A stretch of DNA of 36,073 nucleotides from an uncultured Bacteroidales bacterium (GCA_947173955.1 CAMWHE010000023.1:1-36073), one strand, 5' to 3'. Positions 1 through 8,210 are shown, counted from the stretch's first letter. Notes: generated by a model not told the origin, from the sequence alone. Program-made: numbers and translations.

Positions 1-55
1 ATGATTGGTTTATTAAGCGAGCCGCTGTCGGGATGACAGCGGCTCGCTTGATGTC
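1..55. repeat. 55-bp repeat with perfect 15-bp hairpin, copy 1
   Basis: The first 55 bases are identical to 8211-8265, and the copies diverge at the next base. The repeat holds a perfect 15-bp stem (15-29 with 35-49) around the loop GGGAT. There is no T-tract on either side, so it is not a classic intrinsic terminator. The other copy lies between two convergent genes, where a bidirectional transcription-end hairpin would make sense. Because this copy starts exactly at the window edge, it may also mark a contig break at a repeat. Confidence 0.9.
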
Positions 56-75
56 TACCCATCCCGATTCAGAGA

Positions 76-95
76 TCAGAGGTGGCGGATGCGCC
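76..95. repeat. rsmF-tail-like short direct repeat
   Basis: GTGGCGGATGCGCC (82-95) is identical to 3723-3736 inside the last codons of rsmF. On the minus strand both read as codons for RIRHL followed by a stop. A third, degenerate copy (TCAGAAGTGGCGAATG, 3481-3496) also reads IRH-F-stop. The copies share orientation and bracket the AT-rich segment. Confidence 0.55.
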
Positions 96-121
96 TTATT
101 AGAGTGGAAAAAACGGCATAA

Positions 122-153
122 TTTGGTAGTATCATATATAAATTCTAATTTTG
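122..153 (+). promoter_or_regulatory. Bacteroidetes-type promoter for the AAA ATPase
   Basis: TTG at 123-125 lies 20 bases before TAATTTTG at 146-153. This matches the Bacteroidetes primary sigma consensus (TTG, 19-21 bases, TAnnTTTG). It predicts a start near 160 and a leader of about 40 bases before the ATG at 200. The leader contains a diverged copy of a hairpin element found at 3641-3676. Confidence 0.7.
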
Positions 154-156
154 CAT

Positions 157-192
157 TCCGGAAAAGTGTGTCAAGTATCATTTTTTCGTAAT
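157..192. repeat. Diverged, inverted copy of the 3641-3676 hairpin element
   Basis: TCCGGAAAAGTG (157-168), AGTATCA (174-180) and the following T-rich part match the minus-strand reading of 3676-3641. The 3' arm is altered (TTTTTTCG), so the stem is weaker here. It sits in the leader of the ATPase gene, between promoter and start codon. Confidence 0.6.
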
Positions 193-199
193 TGACAAC

Positions 200-1453
200 A
201 TGAAAATAGAACGAAACATATACCTAAATAAGATAATTGACAGCCGTCATAACGGCATGATTAAAATCGTTACAGGTGTTCGCCGGAGCGGTAAGTCATA
301 TTTATTGTTCAATCTCTTTAGCGATTGGTTAAAGGAGCATGGGATTGATGAAAAGCATATAATCAAGATTGACTTGGAGGATAGACGTAATAAATTTCTC
401 CGAGACCCGGATAATCTTTTGGAGCATATTGACTCTAAAATGGTTGACGATAAGATGTATTACATCCTTATTGACGAGATACAGCTTGTTGAGGAATTTG
501 AGGATGTACTGAATAGTTATCTTAAAATTGAAAATGCCGATGTTTATGTGACCGGTAGTAACGCTCGCTTCTTATCGAAAGATGTTATAACTACATTCAG
601 AGGGCGAGGTGAAGAAATCAAGGTGTTTCCTCTTAACTTTCGGGAGTATATGTCTATGAGCGACAAGTCAGTGGAATTATCGTTTGAAGAATTCATGACT
701 TATGGTGGCTTACCGCAGGTGCTTGAATATTCATCCGAAGAAAGAAAGAGTGAATATTTAAAAGCCCTATTTGCAGAAACCTATATTACCGATATTAAGG
801 AGCGATATAACGTTAAAAATGACGAGGAACTTGAAATTCTGATTGATATTATATCTTCTGGCATTGGAGGATTAACCAATCCCACAAAACTGGCCAACAC
901 TTTCGTCAGCGAAAAGAAAGTTAAACTTAGCGACAAGACTATTAAGGCATATCTCGATTACATTTGCGATTCATTCCTTGTGGAAAAGGTGCAGCGCTAT
1001 GATGTTAAAGGTAAAAAGTATATCGATACGCCTTATAAATATTATTTCGTTGATATGGGGCTTAGAAATGCCCGTCTAAATTTCCGTCAGCTTGAAAAGG
1101 CTCATATGATGGAAAACATAATATACAATGAGTTACGTGTTCGTGGTTTCAACGTTGACGTGGGAATCGTTCCCACAATAATTCGGGATAAGGAAGGCAA
1201 TCGAAAACGTATAAGTTATGAGATTGACTTTATATGCAATAAAGGAAATAAGCGTTATTACATCCAGTCAGCTTACCGAATGAATAACGAGGAAAAAGTT
1301 CGTCAGGAAGAAAATTCACTACGTAATGTTACCGATTCGTTTAAGAAAATTATAGTTGTAGGAAATCCGATACTTGTAGAACGCGACAATAGCGGCATTA
1401 CGACGATCAGTATATACGATTTTCTTATGAAAGATAATTCACTAGAGCTATAA
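200..1453 (+). CDS. AAA ATPase with DUF4143-type C-terminal domain
   Basis: This 417-residue protein belongs to the AAA_14/DUF4143 ATPase family, which is common and multicopy in Bacteroidales and has no settled function. Walker A is GVRRSGKS (residues 26-33) and Walker B is YILIDEIQ (88-95), followed by a sensor-like VTGSNARFLS. The C-terminal part holds a winged-helix-like stretch and then EIDFICNKGNKRYYIQSAY, which resembles the PD-(D/E)XK-like core of DUF4143. The base composition is clearly more AT-rich than the core genes from 3717 on, suggesting acquisition. The length is usual for the family and the gene looks intact. It stands alone behind its own promoter and converges on the broken secreted-protein gene. 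Family assignment is firm; its role (possibly mobile-element or toxin-antitoxin-like) is unknown. Confidence 0.9.
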   Translation: MKIERNIYLNKIIDSRHNGMIKIVTGVRRSGKSYLLFNLFSDWLKEHGIDEKHIIKIDLEDRRNKFLRDPDNLLEHIDSKMVDDKMYYILIDEIQLVEEFEDVLNSYLKIENADVYVTGSNARFLSKDVITTFRGRGEEIKVFPLNFREYMSMSDKSVELSFEEFMTYGGLPQVLEYSSEERKSEYLKALFAETYITDIKERYNVKNDEELEILIDIISSGIGGLTNPTKLANTFVSEKKVKLSDKTIKAYLDYICDSFLVEKVQRYDVKGKKYIDTPYKYYFVDMGLRNARLNFRQLEKAHMMENIIYNELRVRGFNVDVGIVPTIIRDKEGNRKRISYEIDFICNKGNKRYYIQSAYRMNNEEKVRQEENSLRNVTDSFKKIIVVGNPILVERDNSGITTISIYDFLMKDNSLEL

Positions 1454-1530
1454 AAAACTCTTTGGTATATAATCAGCTAGCGCCCATACATAAAGATGAA
1501 CGACGATTAAATCCCGCTAGTTTTTACACA

Positions 1531-1572
1531 AAAAAGAGACTGCCTAATTTGTGATTAGACAACCTCTTTTTA
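1531..1572. terminator. Bidirectional terminator between convergent genes
   Basis: An imperfect hairpin pairs AAAAAGAG (1531-1538) with CTCTTTTT (1564-1571) and CTAAT (1544-1548) with ATTAG (1554-1558). T-runs follow on both strands. It lies between the 3' ends of the plus-strand ATPase and the minus-strand VWA gene, so it can stop transcription from both sides. Confidence 0.7.
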
Positions 1573-1587
1573 TTAAATACTAGAACT

Positions 1588-3166
1588 CTATTTTATAAAA
1601 ATCTTCTTTACAATATTCCCTTTACGACATATATATATTCCCTTTATTAGATTTAAAACCCTTATGCCTTGAAGATTATAAATTTCGACATCTGGATCAC
1701 TTATGTCAATTGAAATATTAGAATCAATAACAATCCTGTCTATACCAGCTCCACCGTCACCTCCAGCCAAACGATCTATAAATGAATTGGCAGTTGATTG
1801 AACTAACGGGAATAAATCACCGAGCGAAGTAGAGCAGTCCAGCGCAAACATTATAGCAACTGAAGATTTAATATTTTGTATATCAATATCGTCTGCCTTT
1901 GCATTTTCAACATTGTGGTTCCATATATCACGCGAAGGAATATATTGCCATTGATCAATTCCATTTTGTTCAACATCAAGTATATCACCATTTATATCAC
2001 GACAATCATTTAGAGTGAAAATCAATTTAATACAAAAGAGTCGCGTTACCCATTTGCAATTCATTTACAAATGAAGTAAAATCACCTTTGGTAGATTCAC
2101 TAAGCAGAGATAGAGGTTTACGGTTAATTTCATCGTTAAAGCCAATTATACCCATAAATACTCCATTGTCTTCGGCTAACGGATTATCAAAACCTTCAGG
2201 AAAAGTTATTTCACATTTCCTACTACTACTGCAAGTAGCATAATTCCCCGAAGTGGAAGATGATACAAAACAGTCGCCTGGAATTGTAATTTTTCCACTG
2301 CTTAAAGTACCATATTTTGAGCCACTCATCCCATTCTCTGCACAGTTTTGTGTTACGGTCATTATTGTACCGGTAGAATTCTCATGAGAATAAGGCGAAA
2401 TGTATACCTTATTCGGATCTCCGACGTTTATAGAAATATATTCAGCATCATTAAATACCTTTGTGCGATATCTATCGGGGTGTTGCACGGATTTTTCGAT
2501 TTCAATATTTTTTTCTACTGGACTATCATTTGACGTCCAATACCAAAAAGGGTCTACCCAATATCCTTGACCGATTTTAACCCAAGTTTCTGGAGTCGGC
2601 GTATAATCAGGAATTCCATTAGGAAATTCTATAACATGCTCAAAACGTGATGAACTAGCTAATGAACTTGGTTTTGTTTTATTGGAACCATCGGTAAGGT
2701 CATCCATTAAAAATGAGCCAACTGGAAAAACTATAGCATTGTCTATTATCTTTCCATAATATTTGCTGTCAAATCCATTTTCAGGACATTTTTGCCAAAC
2801 ATGAAAATAATGTCGTACATTACCCGATATGTATGCTGGTCTAATATAATAATCCAGATAAACTTGTTCAGGATTTTCAATGTGGAGATATACATACACA
2901 TTTTCACTGCCTAAAACCGAACTTGTTACAGATCTCAACACATCATTGGCATATGGCTGCATTCTGAATACTCCAGATCTTGAATCAGATCTTTCAATAA
3001 TAGTACTCCAGGTTTGATGTAAATCTCGCTTTATACCACCCCATACATATTGTTTTCCTGTAAGAGCACCTTCTGTCCATTGTACCTGACCTACAGGAGT
3101 CCATGTTTCAGCTCTGCCTACCACAATTGACAATAGCAGAACGATAAAAAGTAAAAATCTTTTCAT
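1588..3166 (-). pseudogene. Secreted VWA-domain protein, broken by frameshift and probable internal deletion
   Basis: Reading begins at 3166 with a signal peptide (MKRFLLFIVLLLSIVVGRA) and runs 379 residues to a stop at 2027. The last residues, DFTSFVNELQMGNATLLY, look like the first third of a von Willebrand A domain, where known relatives continue with the rest of that domain. The sequence then resumes in another frame (open from 2064 to 1588) with FTLNDCRDINGDIL, a second segment containing VAIMFALDCSTSLGDLFPLV, and the C-terminal tail VEIYNLQGIRV...GIYICRKG. From memory of Bacteroidales relatives, most of the first VWA domain is missing at the junction, so the lesion is probably a deletion plus frameshift. 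The tail resembles a type A sorting signal and matches the tail of the large protein at 31236-34493. The gene is AT-rich like its neighbours. No convincing promoter of its own was found. Confidence 0.75.
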
Positions 3167-3199
3167 TAATTAATATTTTGTCTTGCAGCCCTTGGAGAC

Positions 3200-3425
3200 C
3201 GGATAAAATAAAAGAGGCGTGGACTGCTATGCCACGCCTTAGTGAACAGGTGGTAGGAAAACCTATATAGACAGATGTGGAAATAACAGCTCCACGCCGT
3301 ATGACGTGGAGACAATTATGACCTTCTCTTGTCTATTGTGAAATAAGTTTCCTACGCTTCGTTCACTCAAGCAGAAGACATAACGCCTCTTGTTAACAAT
3401 GTCTCGAATTAATGCACATTAATTC
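3200..3425 (-). ncRNA. Structured small RNA with 6S-like long bulged hairpin
   Basis: The minus strand has a consensus promoter at 3430-3459 and a strong intrinsic terminator at 3215-3239 followed by CTTTTATTTTA, defining an RNA of about 220 nt. Nested pairings are perfect: 3241-3247 with 3361-3367, 3253-3260 with 3348-3355, 3267-3273 with 3330-3336, and 3290-3296 with 3305-3311. They form a single long rod with a large internal bubble (3312-3329 against 3274-3289), the architecture of 6S RNA. A further 9-bp pairing joins 3383-3391 to 3212-3220, either closing the rod or disrupting the terminator hairpin. A short 5' hairpin (about 3405-3424) may start the transcript. 6S RNA, or the Bacteroidales-1 RNA family, is a possible identity. 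A leader attenuator for the gene at 3166 is the alternative. Confidence 0.65.
3215..3239 (-). terminator. Intrinsic terminator of the small RNA
   Basis: AGGCGTGG (3215-3222) pairs with CCACGCCT (3232-3239). On the minus strand the stem is followed by CTTTTATTTTA (3214 downward), a good U-tract. It separates the small RNA from the VWA gene that starts at 3166. Confidence 0.75.
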
Positions 3426-3429
3426 GGGT

Positions 3430-3459
3430 CAAACATACAAAATATTTTTGAATCTACAA
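3430..3459 (-). promoter_or_regulatory. Promoter of the small RNA
   Basis: On the minus strand, TTG (3459-3457) lies 19 bases before TATGTTTG (3437-3430), a full match to the Bacteroidetes consensus. No protein start follows within 250 bases, which supports a non-coding transcript starting near 3425. Confidence 0.7.
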
Positions 3460-3716
3460 AAAATAATGCCTTAAACTACCTCAGAAGTGGCGAATGTCCG
3501 GCAGATGTCCGGCAGGATATTGATTTACTCATAACCGTGCCGAGGCCGAAGACCGACGTATACGGCAGGTCATATATCTTCCGGTTTATCTCAAACTTGG
3601 GTTAATTATACATCTTAGTATAAGCGTGTTACAATCTCCTATTCCGGAAAACTGATACTTTTATCACTTTTCCGGAGTGTAAATAACTAATGTACTACAC
3701 ACTAATCAATTACCTC
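3440..3716. other. Gene-free AT-rich interval with repeats
   Basis: Together with 3167-3439 this makes about 550 bases without a protein gene. Beyond the small RNA and its promoter it holds a near-perfect hairpin at 3643-3676 and a degenerate copy of the rsmF tail sequence at 3477-3497. No open frame, tRNA or other RNA gene was recognised in the remainder. Confidence 0.6.
3641..3676. repeat. Long hairpin element, copy with intact stem
   Basis: The stem pairs TCCGGAAAA (3643-3651) with TTTTCCGGA (3668-3676) and, after one mismatch, TGATA (3653-3657) with TATCA (3662-3666), around a 4-base loop. It lies just beyond the 3' end of rsmF and may act as its terminator. Read on the minus strand, it matches 157-192 on the plus strand at about 29 of 36 positions. 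Confidence 0.7.
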
Positions 3717-5087
3717 TCATAAGTGGCGGATGCGCCAGGCGGGGGGATAGAGGTTGTTGCTACGGTTGCCGAGGTTTTTGACCCAGCCAAGGGGCGAGCC
3801 CTGATGGGTCAGCAGCAGGTAGCCGCGCCCGGCGCTCTCTCTGAGAGTAATGGCCTCGCGGCGCAGATAGGTCAGAGCCGTGGGCTCGTCAACCTCCACG
3901 CGCTCCACTTCGGGGGGTATGCGGTCGCCGCGCAGCATGGCCACGCCCTGTGCTGGAATGAGGTCGCGCCCTTTTATCACAGCCACTTCCACTCCTGGCA
4001 TGATGACGTCGAGGCGCCTGATGAGCTGTTCGTACAGGTCGCGCCACCGGGGCTCCACGCCATAGAGTGCATCGCCGTTCACTATCGGGTCAAGTCCCGC
4101 AGGCCACCACTGCGGCAGCTTGACCTGACTCTTGACCCCGCCTTTGCCGCTTTTTTTACGCTCAGACGGCGCTCCCTCGCGGAGGTCGCCCAGCTTCCTG
4201 ACCACGGCCATAAAGAGCCCCTCACCGCGCGTGCGGTGGGGCATAAACCGGAAGGCGGCGATCTCCGACCCGATGGCCGGCAGAATCTCGGGAAACGCTT
4301 CGGTGACGCCGTCAAGCGCCACGCTCTCAGCGCCATATCTGTCTATAAGGTATTCTACTATCGCTTCATTCTCGTCGCGATTGAATGTGCAGGTGCTGTA
4401 GATCAGGTAGCCTCCAGGCTTAAGGGCACCCCAGAGATTATCGACGATCTCGCGCTGACGGGCGGCGCACTCGGCTATGAGTCCGCGGCTCCACTGAGCC
4501 ACAGCCGCCTCATCTTTGCGCATCATCCCCTCGCCGGAGCAGGGGACGTCGGCAGCTATGATGTCGAACGTACCGGCAAGCTTGCGGAAACGCACCGTGT
4601 CGCCGCGGCTGACCACGACTCCCGGATAGCCCCATTTGGTCACATTCTCGCGCAAGATCTCTGCGCGTCGATAGTCAAACTCGTTGGCCACGACCAGCGA
4701 TCCCTCAGGGAGGGCATCGATGGCTGCCGTGGTCTTGCCGCCGGGCGACGCACAGGCGTCGAGATAGGCAAGCGGCCCCATTCCGCGGGTCAGTTGGCTG
4801 ATTATATGGGCGATAAACATCGACGACGCGTCCTGCACATAATATCGCCCCTGATGCATGGCCACATCGAGCGTAAACGCCGGGCGACGTTCAAGATAAT
4901 GCCCTCCGGACCACCACCCTACGGCTTCAGCTCCGTCGGCTATCGCAGGAGCGCTTTTCCCGGGATTGATCCTCACCGACACCGCCGGCTCGCTCTCTTC
5001 AAGCGCCTCGGTCAGCCCGGCTACACGCGGCTCTGCGGCAGCCAGTCCGGCTACCATGTCCTTGAATTCTTCAGGCAGTTTTCCCAT
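3717..5087 (-). CDS. rsmF: rRNA cytosine-C5 methyltransferase (RsmF/NOL1-NOP2-Sun family)
   Basis: This SAM-dependent RNA m5C methyltransferase of 456 residues probably acts on 16S rRNA. The SAM-binding loop is LDACASPGGKT (residues 109-119). The conserved cysteine motif PCSGEGMMRK (182-191, Cys183) and the nucleophile motif STCT (231-234, Cys233) are both present. The C-terminal third looks like the RsmF-type PUA-like RNA-binding extension, ending in WRIRHL. The start at 5087 follows a full-consensus promoter at 5119-5149. This is the first GC-rich core gene after the AT-rich segment, and its last codons match the short repeats at 82-95 and 3481-3496. The family is certain; RsmF rather than another NSUN paralogue is likely from the C-terminal domain. 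Confidence 0.92.
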   Translation of the reverse strand: MGKLPEEFKDMVAGLAAAEPRVAGLTEALEESEPAVSVRINPGKSAPAIADGAEAVGWWSGGHYLERRPAFTLDVAMHQGRYYVQDASSMFIAHIISQLTRGMGPLAYLDACASPGGKTTAAIDALPEGSLVVANEFDYRRAEILRENVTKWGYPGVVVSRGDTVRFRKLAGTFDIIAADVPCSGEGMMRKDEAAVAQWSRGLIAECAARQREIVDNLWGALKPGGYLIYSTCTFNRDENEAIVEYLIDRYGAESVALDGVTEAFPEILPAIGSEIAAFRFMPHRTRGEGLFMAVVRKLGDLREGAPSERKKSGKGGVKSQVKLPQWWPAGLDPIVNGDALYGVEPRWRDLYEQLIRRLDVIMPGVEVAVIKGRDLIPAQGVAMLRGDRIPPEVERVEVDEPTALTYLRREAITLRESAGRGYLLLTHQGSPLGWVKNLGNRSNNLYPPAWRIRHL

Positions 5088-5118
5088 ATCGATTTAATTA
5101 TTTCGCGCTCATCATATG

Positions 5119-5149
5119 CAAAGATAGCGACTTTTTTATGTTGAGGCAA
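5119..5149 (-). promoter_or_regulatory. Promoter of rsmF
   Basis: On the minus strand, TTG (5149-5147) is separated by 20 bases from TATCTTTG (5126-5119), a perfect Bacteroidetes consensus. It gives a leader of about 25 bases before the ATG at 5087. Confidence 0.8.
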
Positions 5150-5191
5150 TTTGTTTTCCATCACATCGCTTTTTCTGTCAGCTCTAATCGC

Positions 5192-5199
5192 TATATTTG
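5192..5199 (+). promoter_or_regulatory. -7 element for the alpha-L-rhamnosidase gene
   Basis: TATATTTG at 5192-5199 matches TAnnTTTG; no clear TTG lies 19-21 bases upstream. A start near 5206 puts the ATG at 5151 upstream of the transcript and supports the ATG at 5220 as the true start. Confidence 0.55.
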
Positions 5200-5219
5200 T
5201 AGACAAAACCAGACATATT

Positions 5220-8117
5220 ATGCATTTACTCCGACTGATTCTTGCTCCGATGGCCACGCTTACGGCGCTTGCAGCCATGGCCGGATTCCCAGGCGACGCC
5301 CGGTGGATAGGCGCTCCGGCTGATGAATTGCCGCTCTATCCGCAGCGGCTCTCGGTGTTCGCTATCGAAAGCGACATCTCAATAGGCCCGCGCGACACGG
5401 TGTCAATCCTCTACGGTCGCCACGATCCGCGCCTCGCCGACCCGGCCTTCCATCTCTCAGGCCAGGTCGCTGACCCCGATGCGGCTCATGTCACAGTCAC
5501 CCTGACCGGTAGCGGCTCGCTGACCGTCAGCCGCACAGGCTATCTGGAGTCAGAAGGAGATGGAAAGATACTGAAAGAATGGCAGGTTGCTGTCGACACA
5601 GCGGGGACAAACCATCTCTCGCTCCACTCTCGGTCAGGTCACACTGACATCGCATTCAACGGCCGGCATATAGGCCACGTCCGAGTCCGCCCCAAGTACC
5701 GTGGTGGCGACGATACGGCGCTCCCCGTGGTGGGCGACATGGCTGTGGCGCTGGCGGGTAGTCCGATAGTGGAGAGTCTGACCGTCAACAATTACCGTGC
5801 TCCCGGAGCACCGCTCTTTGCCCTCAGCGAGCCACTGACCGCCTCGGCGGACATCCCCCTGCCGGTGCGTCCGATGCCGATGCTGCGCGCCCGTTTCGCT
5901 CTGCCGGTGGGTAAGGAGATAGCCTCGGCGACACTGACAGCCACCGCCCGCGGCATCTATACAGCCGACATCAACGGGCTGCCCGTTGCTCCCGACTATT
6001 TCCTCCCCGGCTCGACGCAATATGACCGCACGCAGCTCTATCACACCATAGACGTGACGCCGCTGCTCCGGCCGGGTGCCGACAATGAGATTGAAGTGCA
6101 GCTCGCCGAGGGGTGGTGGAGCGGCCCGGCGACTTACGTAGAAGAAAACTGGAATTTCTTCGGTGACCGGCAGTCATTTATCGGATCGCTCGACATAGAC
6201 TTTACCGACGGCACGAAATTCAGCCTGCCGACCAACACGCGCGACTGGGAAGTGTCGACCGACGGACCGCTTCTGGGCGGCAGTTTCTTCCTCGGTGAGG
6301 TGGCCGACCCGCAGCGGCGCGCCATTCAGACATGGAGACCCGCATCCGAAGTCGATGCGCCGGGCTATGACCCGGAATTCGTCCCCTCGTTCGGCGACCG
6401 CGTACTCCCCTTCGACACTCTGACAGCCGTCAGTGTCTCGGAGCCCCGCCCGGGGGTCTACATCTACGATATGGGCGTCAATCTCGCAGGCGTCCCGCTC
6501 GTCGGATTCGGTCAGCTTTCTGAAGGTCAAGAGGTAAGCCTGCGGTTTGCCGAGGTGCTCTATCCCGACATGGAGCGGTATGCCCCGAATGCGGGAATGC
6601 TGATGACCGAAAACCTCCGCGCCGCCGAGAGCCACGACATCTACCGCGCCCAAGGCCTGACAGGTGGCGAGCGATTCTCGCCCAAATCGACCTTCCACGG
6701 CTTCCGCTATATCGAGCTGACAGGTGTCGACCGGCCGTTGCCCACTGACAGCGTCCGCGCCATCCGACTGAGCTCCATCCATCGCTTCAACGCCGGCTTC
6801 AGCTGCTCCGACACACTTGTCAATCAGCTGTGGGACAACATCCTCCGATCTTCGCTCAGCAACTTTATATCCATACCGACCGACTGCCCTCAGCGTAATG
6901 AGCGCCTGGGATGGATGGGCGATATCTCGGTCTTCGCGCCGACAGCCACGCGGCTGGCCGATGTCTCACCCCTGCTTCGCCAGTATCTGCGCTCCGTACG
7001 CGACTGCCAGACACCCGACGGCCGCTTCCCTGACATCGCTCCGACAGGCTTCGGTTTCGGAGGGTTCCTGTGGGGAAGTGCCGGAATAACAGTGCCTCTC
7101 GCCCTCTTCGACGCCTACGGCGACACGGCTACTCTGGCTGAACACTACCCGGCCATGCGGAAATATATCGACTACATTTTCAGCGACTACATCGACCCTG
7201 TCACCGACGTCATCATACAGCATCGCGAGTGGGGCGACCTCGGCGACTGGCTCAGTCCCGACTACGACGCCGACGACAAATCCCTGCTCTGGGAGTGCTA
7301 CCTTATACACGACCTCGACCTCATGAGCCGCGCCGCCGACCTGCTCGGCCACGATGACGACACCCGCCGCTACGCCTCCCTCGCCGAACGGCGCCGGAAG
7401 CACTTCGCCATCACATATGTCAACCCGCTGACAGAGCGCACCCGCCACTCAGCCTTCGACCCCGCACGGCGCGGACAGTATGTCGATACGCAAGCCTCCT
7501 ACGCTATCCCTCTGGCGCTCGGCGTCTATGACTCGCCGCAGTTCCGCGAAAACTTTGTCAGCACCGTCACGACTCCCCGCCCCGCTCCCGACGGCACGGA
7601 ACGGCCGCCATATGCCCTCTCTACCGGATTTGTAGCCACAGCATGGATTTCGGATGCCCTGTCGCTCATCGGCCGCGATGACCTCGCCTACAAGCAGCTT
7701 ACCAACAGGGAGTATCCCGGATGGCTCTACCCCGTCACGCAGGGCGCCACGACAATCTGGGAGCGCCTTGACTCCTACACGCATACCGACGGCTTCGGCT
7801 CCAACAACGGCATGAACTCATTCAATCACTACTCCTTCGGCTCTGTAGGCCGATGGCTGATCACCCGCACCCTCGGCATCGACCGCAACTTCGACGGCTC
7901 ATACACGATAGCACCCCGACCCGATCCTACCGGCTCAATCACCCATGCGTCAGGGTGGCTCGACACCCCCGGCGGACGGATAGAATCAGCATGGGAGCGT
8001 ATGCCGGACGGTAGCTTCAGCTACGAAATCAGTGCGCCTGCGGCTGTACAAGCATTGATACTTCTGCCGGGGCAAACAGAGCCTAAACCATTGATTAACG
8101 GCACATATAGCGAGTAG
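5220..8117 (+). CDS. Secreted alpha-L-rhamnosidase, GH78
   Basis: This enzyme hydrolyses terminal alpha-L-rhamnose from plant glycosides or pectic and other polysaccharides, probably in the periplasm or at the surface. Starting at 5220 it has 965 residues and opens with a signal peptide (MHLLRLILAPMATLTALAAMA). N-terminal beta-sandwich modules precede an (alpha/alpha)6 catalytic domain carrying the two GH78 hallmarks: DCPQRNERLGWMGD, which contains the acidic residues that include the general acid, and GATTIWERLDSYTH followed by MNSFNHYSFGSVGRW. The residue after DCPQR is Asn here, where Asp is frequent. A beta-sandwich closes the protein. An in-frame ATG at 5151 exists but lies upstream of the predicted promoter. 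There are no SusC/SusD or regulator genes nearby, so it is not part of a visible polysaccharide utilisation locus. It converges on rluA across the 8211-8265 hairpin. Confidence 0.93.
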   Translation: MHLLRLILAPMATLTALAAMAGFPGDARWIGAPADELPLYPQRLSVFAIESDISIGPRDTVSILYGRHDPRLADPAFHLSGQVADPDAAHVTVTLTGSGSLTVSRTGYLESEGDGKILKEWQVAVDTAGTNHLSLHSRSGHTDIAFNGRHIGHVRVRPKYRGGDDTALPVVGDMAVALAGSPIVESLTVNNYRAPGAPLFALSEPLTASADIPLPVRPMPMLRARFALPVGKEIASATLTATARGIYTADINGLPVAPDYFLPGSTQYDRTQLYHTIDVTPLLRPGADNEIEVQLAEGWWSGPATYVEENWNFFGDRQSFIGSLDIDFTDGTKFSLPTNTRDWEVSTDGPLLGGSFFLGEVADPQRRAIQTWRPASEVDAPGYDPEFVPSFGDRVLPFDTLTAVSVSEPRPGVYIYDMGVNLAGVPLVGFGQLSEGQEVSLRFAEVLYPDMERYAPNAGMLMTENLRAAESHDIYRAQGLTGGERFSPKSTFHGFRYIELTGVDRPLPTDSVRAIRLSSIHRFNAGFSCSDTLVNQLWDNILRSSLSNFISIPTDCPQRNERLGWMGDISVFAPTATRLADVSPLLRQYLRSVRDCQTPDGRFPDIAPTGFGFGGFLWGSAGITVPLALFDAYGDTATLAEHYPAMRKYIDYIFSDYIDPVTDVIIQHREWGDLGDWLSPDYDADDKSLLWECYLIHDLDLMSRAADLLGHDDDTRRYASLAERRRKHFAITYVNPLTERTRHSAFDPARRGQYVDTQASYAIPLALGVYDSPQFRENFVSTVTTPRPAPDGTERPPYALSTGFVATAWISDALSLIGRDDLAYKQLTNREYPGWLYPVTQGATTIWERLDSYTHTDGFGSNNGMNSFNHYSFGSVGRWLITRTLGIDRNFDGSYTIAPRPDPTGSITHASGWLDTPGGRIESAWERMPDGSFSYEISAPAAVQALILLPGQTEPKPLINGTYSE

Positions 8118-8210
8118 CTAAAAACATAAATGAAATTATTTTGAAATATTTTTGCAACATTACCAAACCTTTTCACATCTCCGGATGTTTATATTACAGA
8201 AAATGTGATA

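Noticed and set aside
200-1453. ATPase as part of a restriction or defence system
   Set aside because: It stands alone with a broken secreted-protein gene and an RNA; no nuclease, methylase or other defence partner is visible.
3723-5144. A 473-codon open frame opposite rsmF
   Set aside because: Antisense shadow of a complete methyltransferase gene with all catalytic motifs; no promoter or recognisable domain.
5151-5219. Longer rhamnosidase N-terminus from 5151
   Set aside because: It lies upstream of the TATATTTG element at 5192-5199; the signal peptide fits better from 5220.
5220-8117. Polysaccharide utilisation locus around the GH78 gene
   Set aside because: No SusC/SusD pair, hybrid two-component system or further glycoside hydrolases lie nearby.
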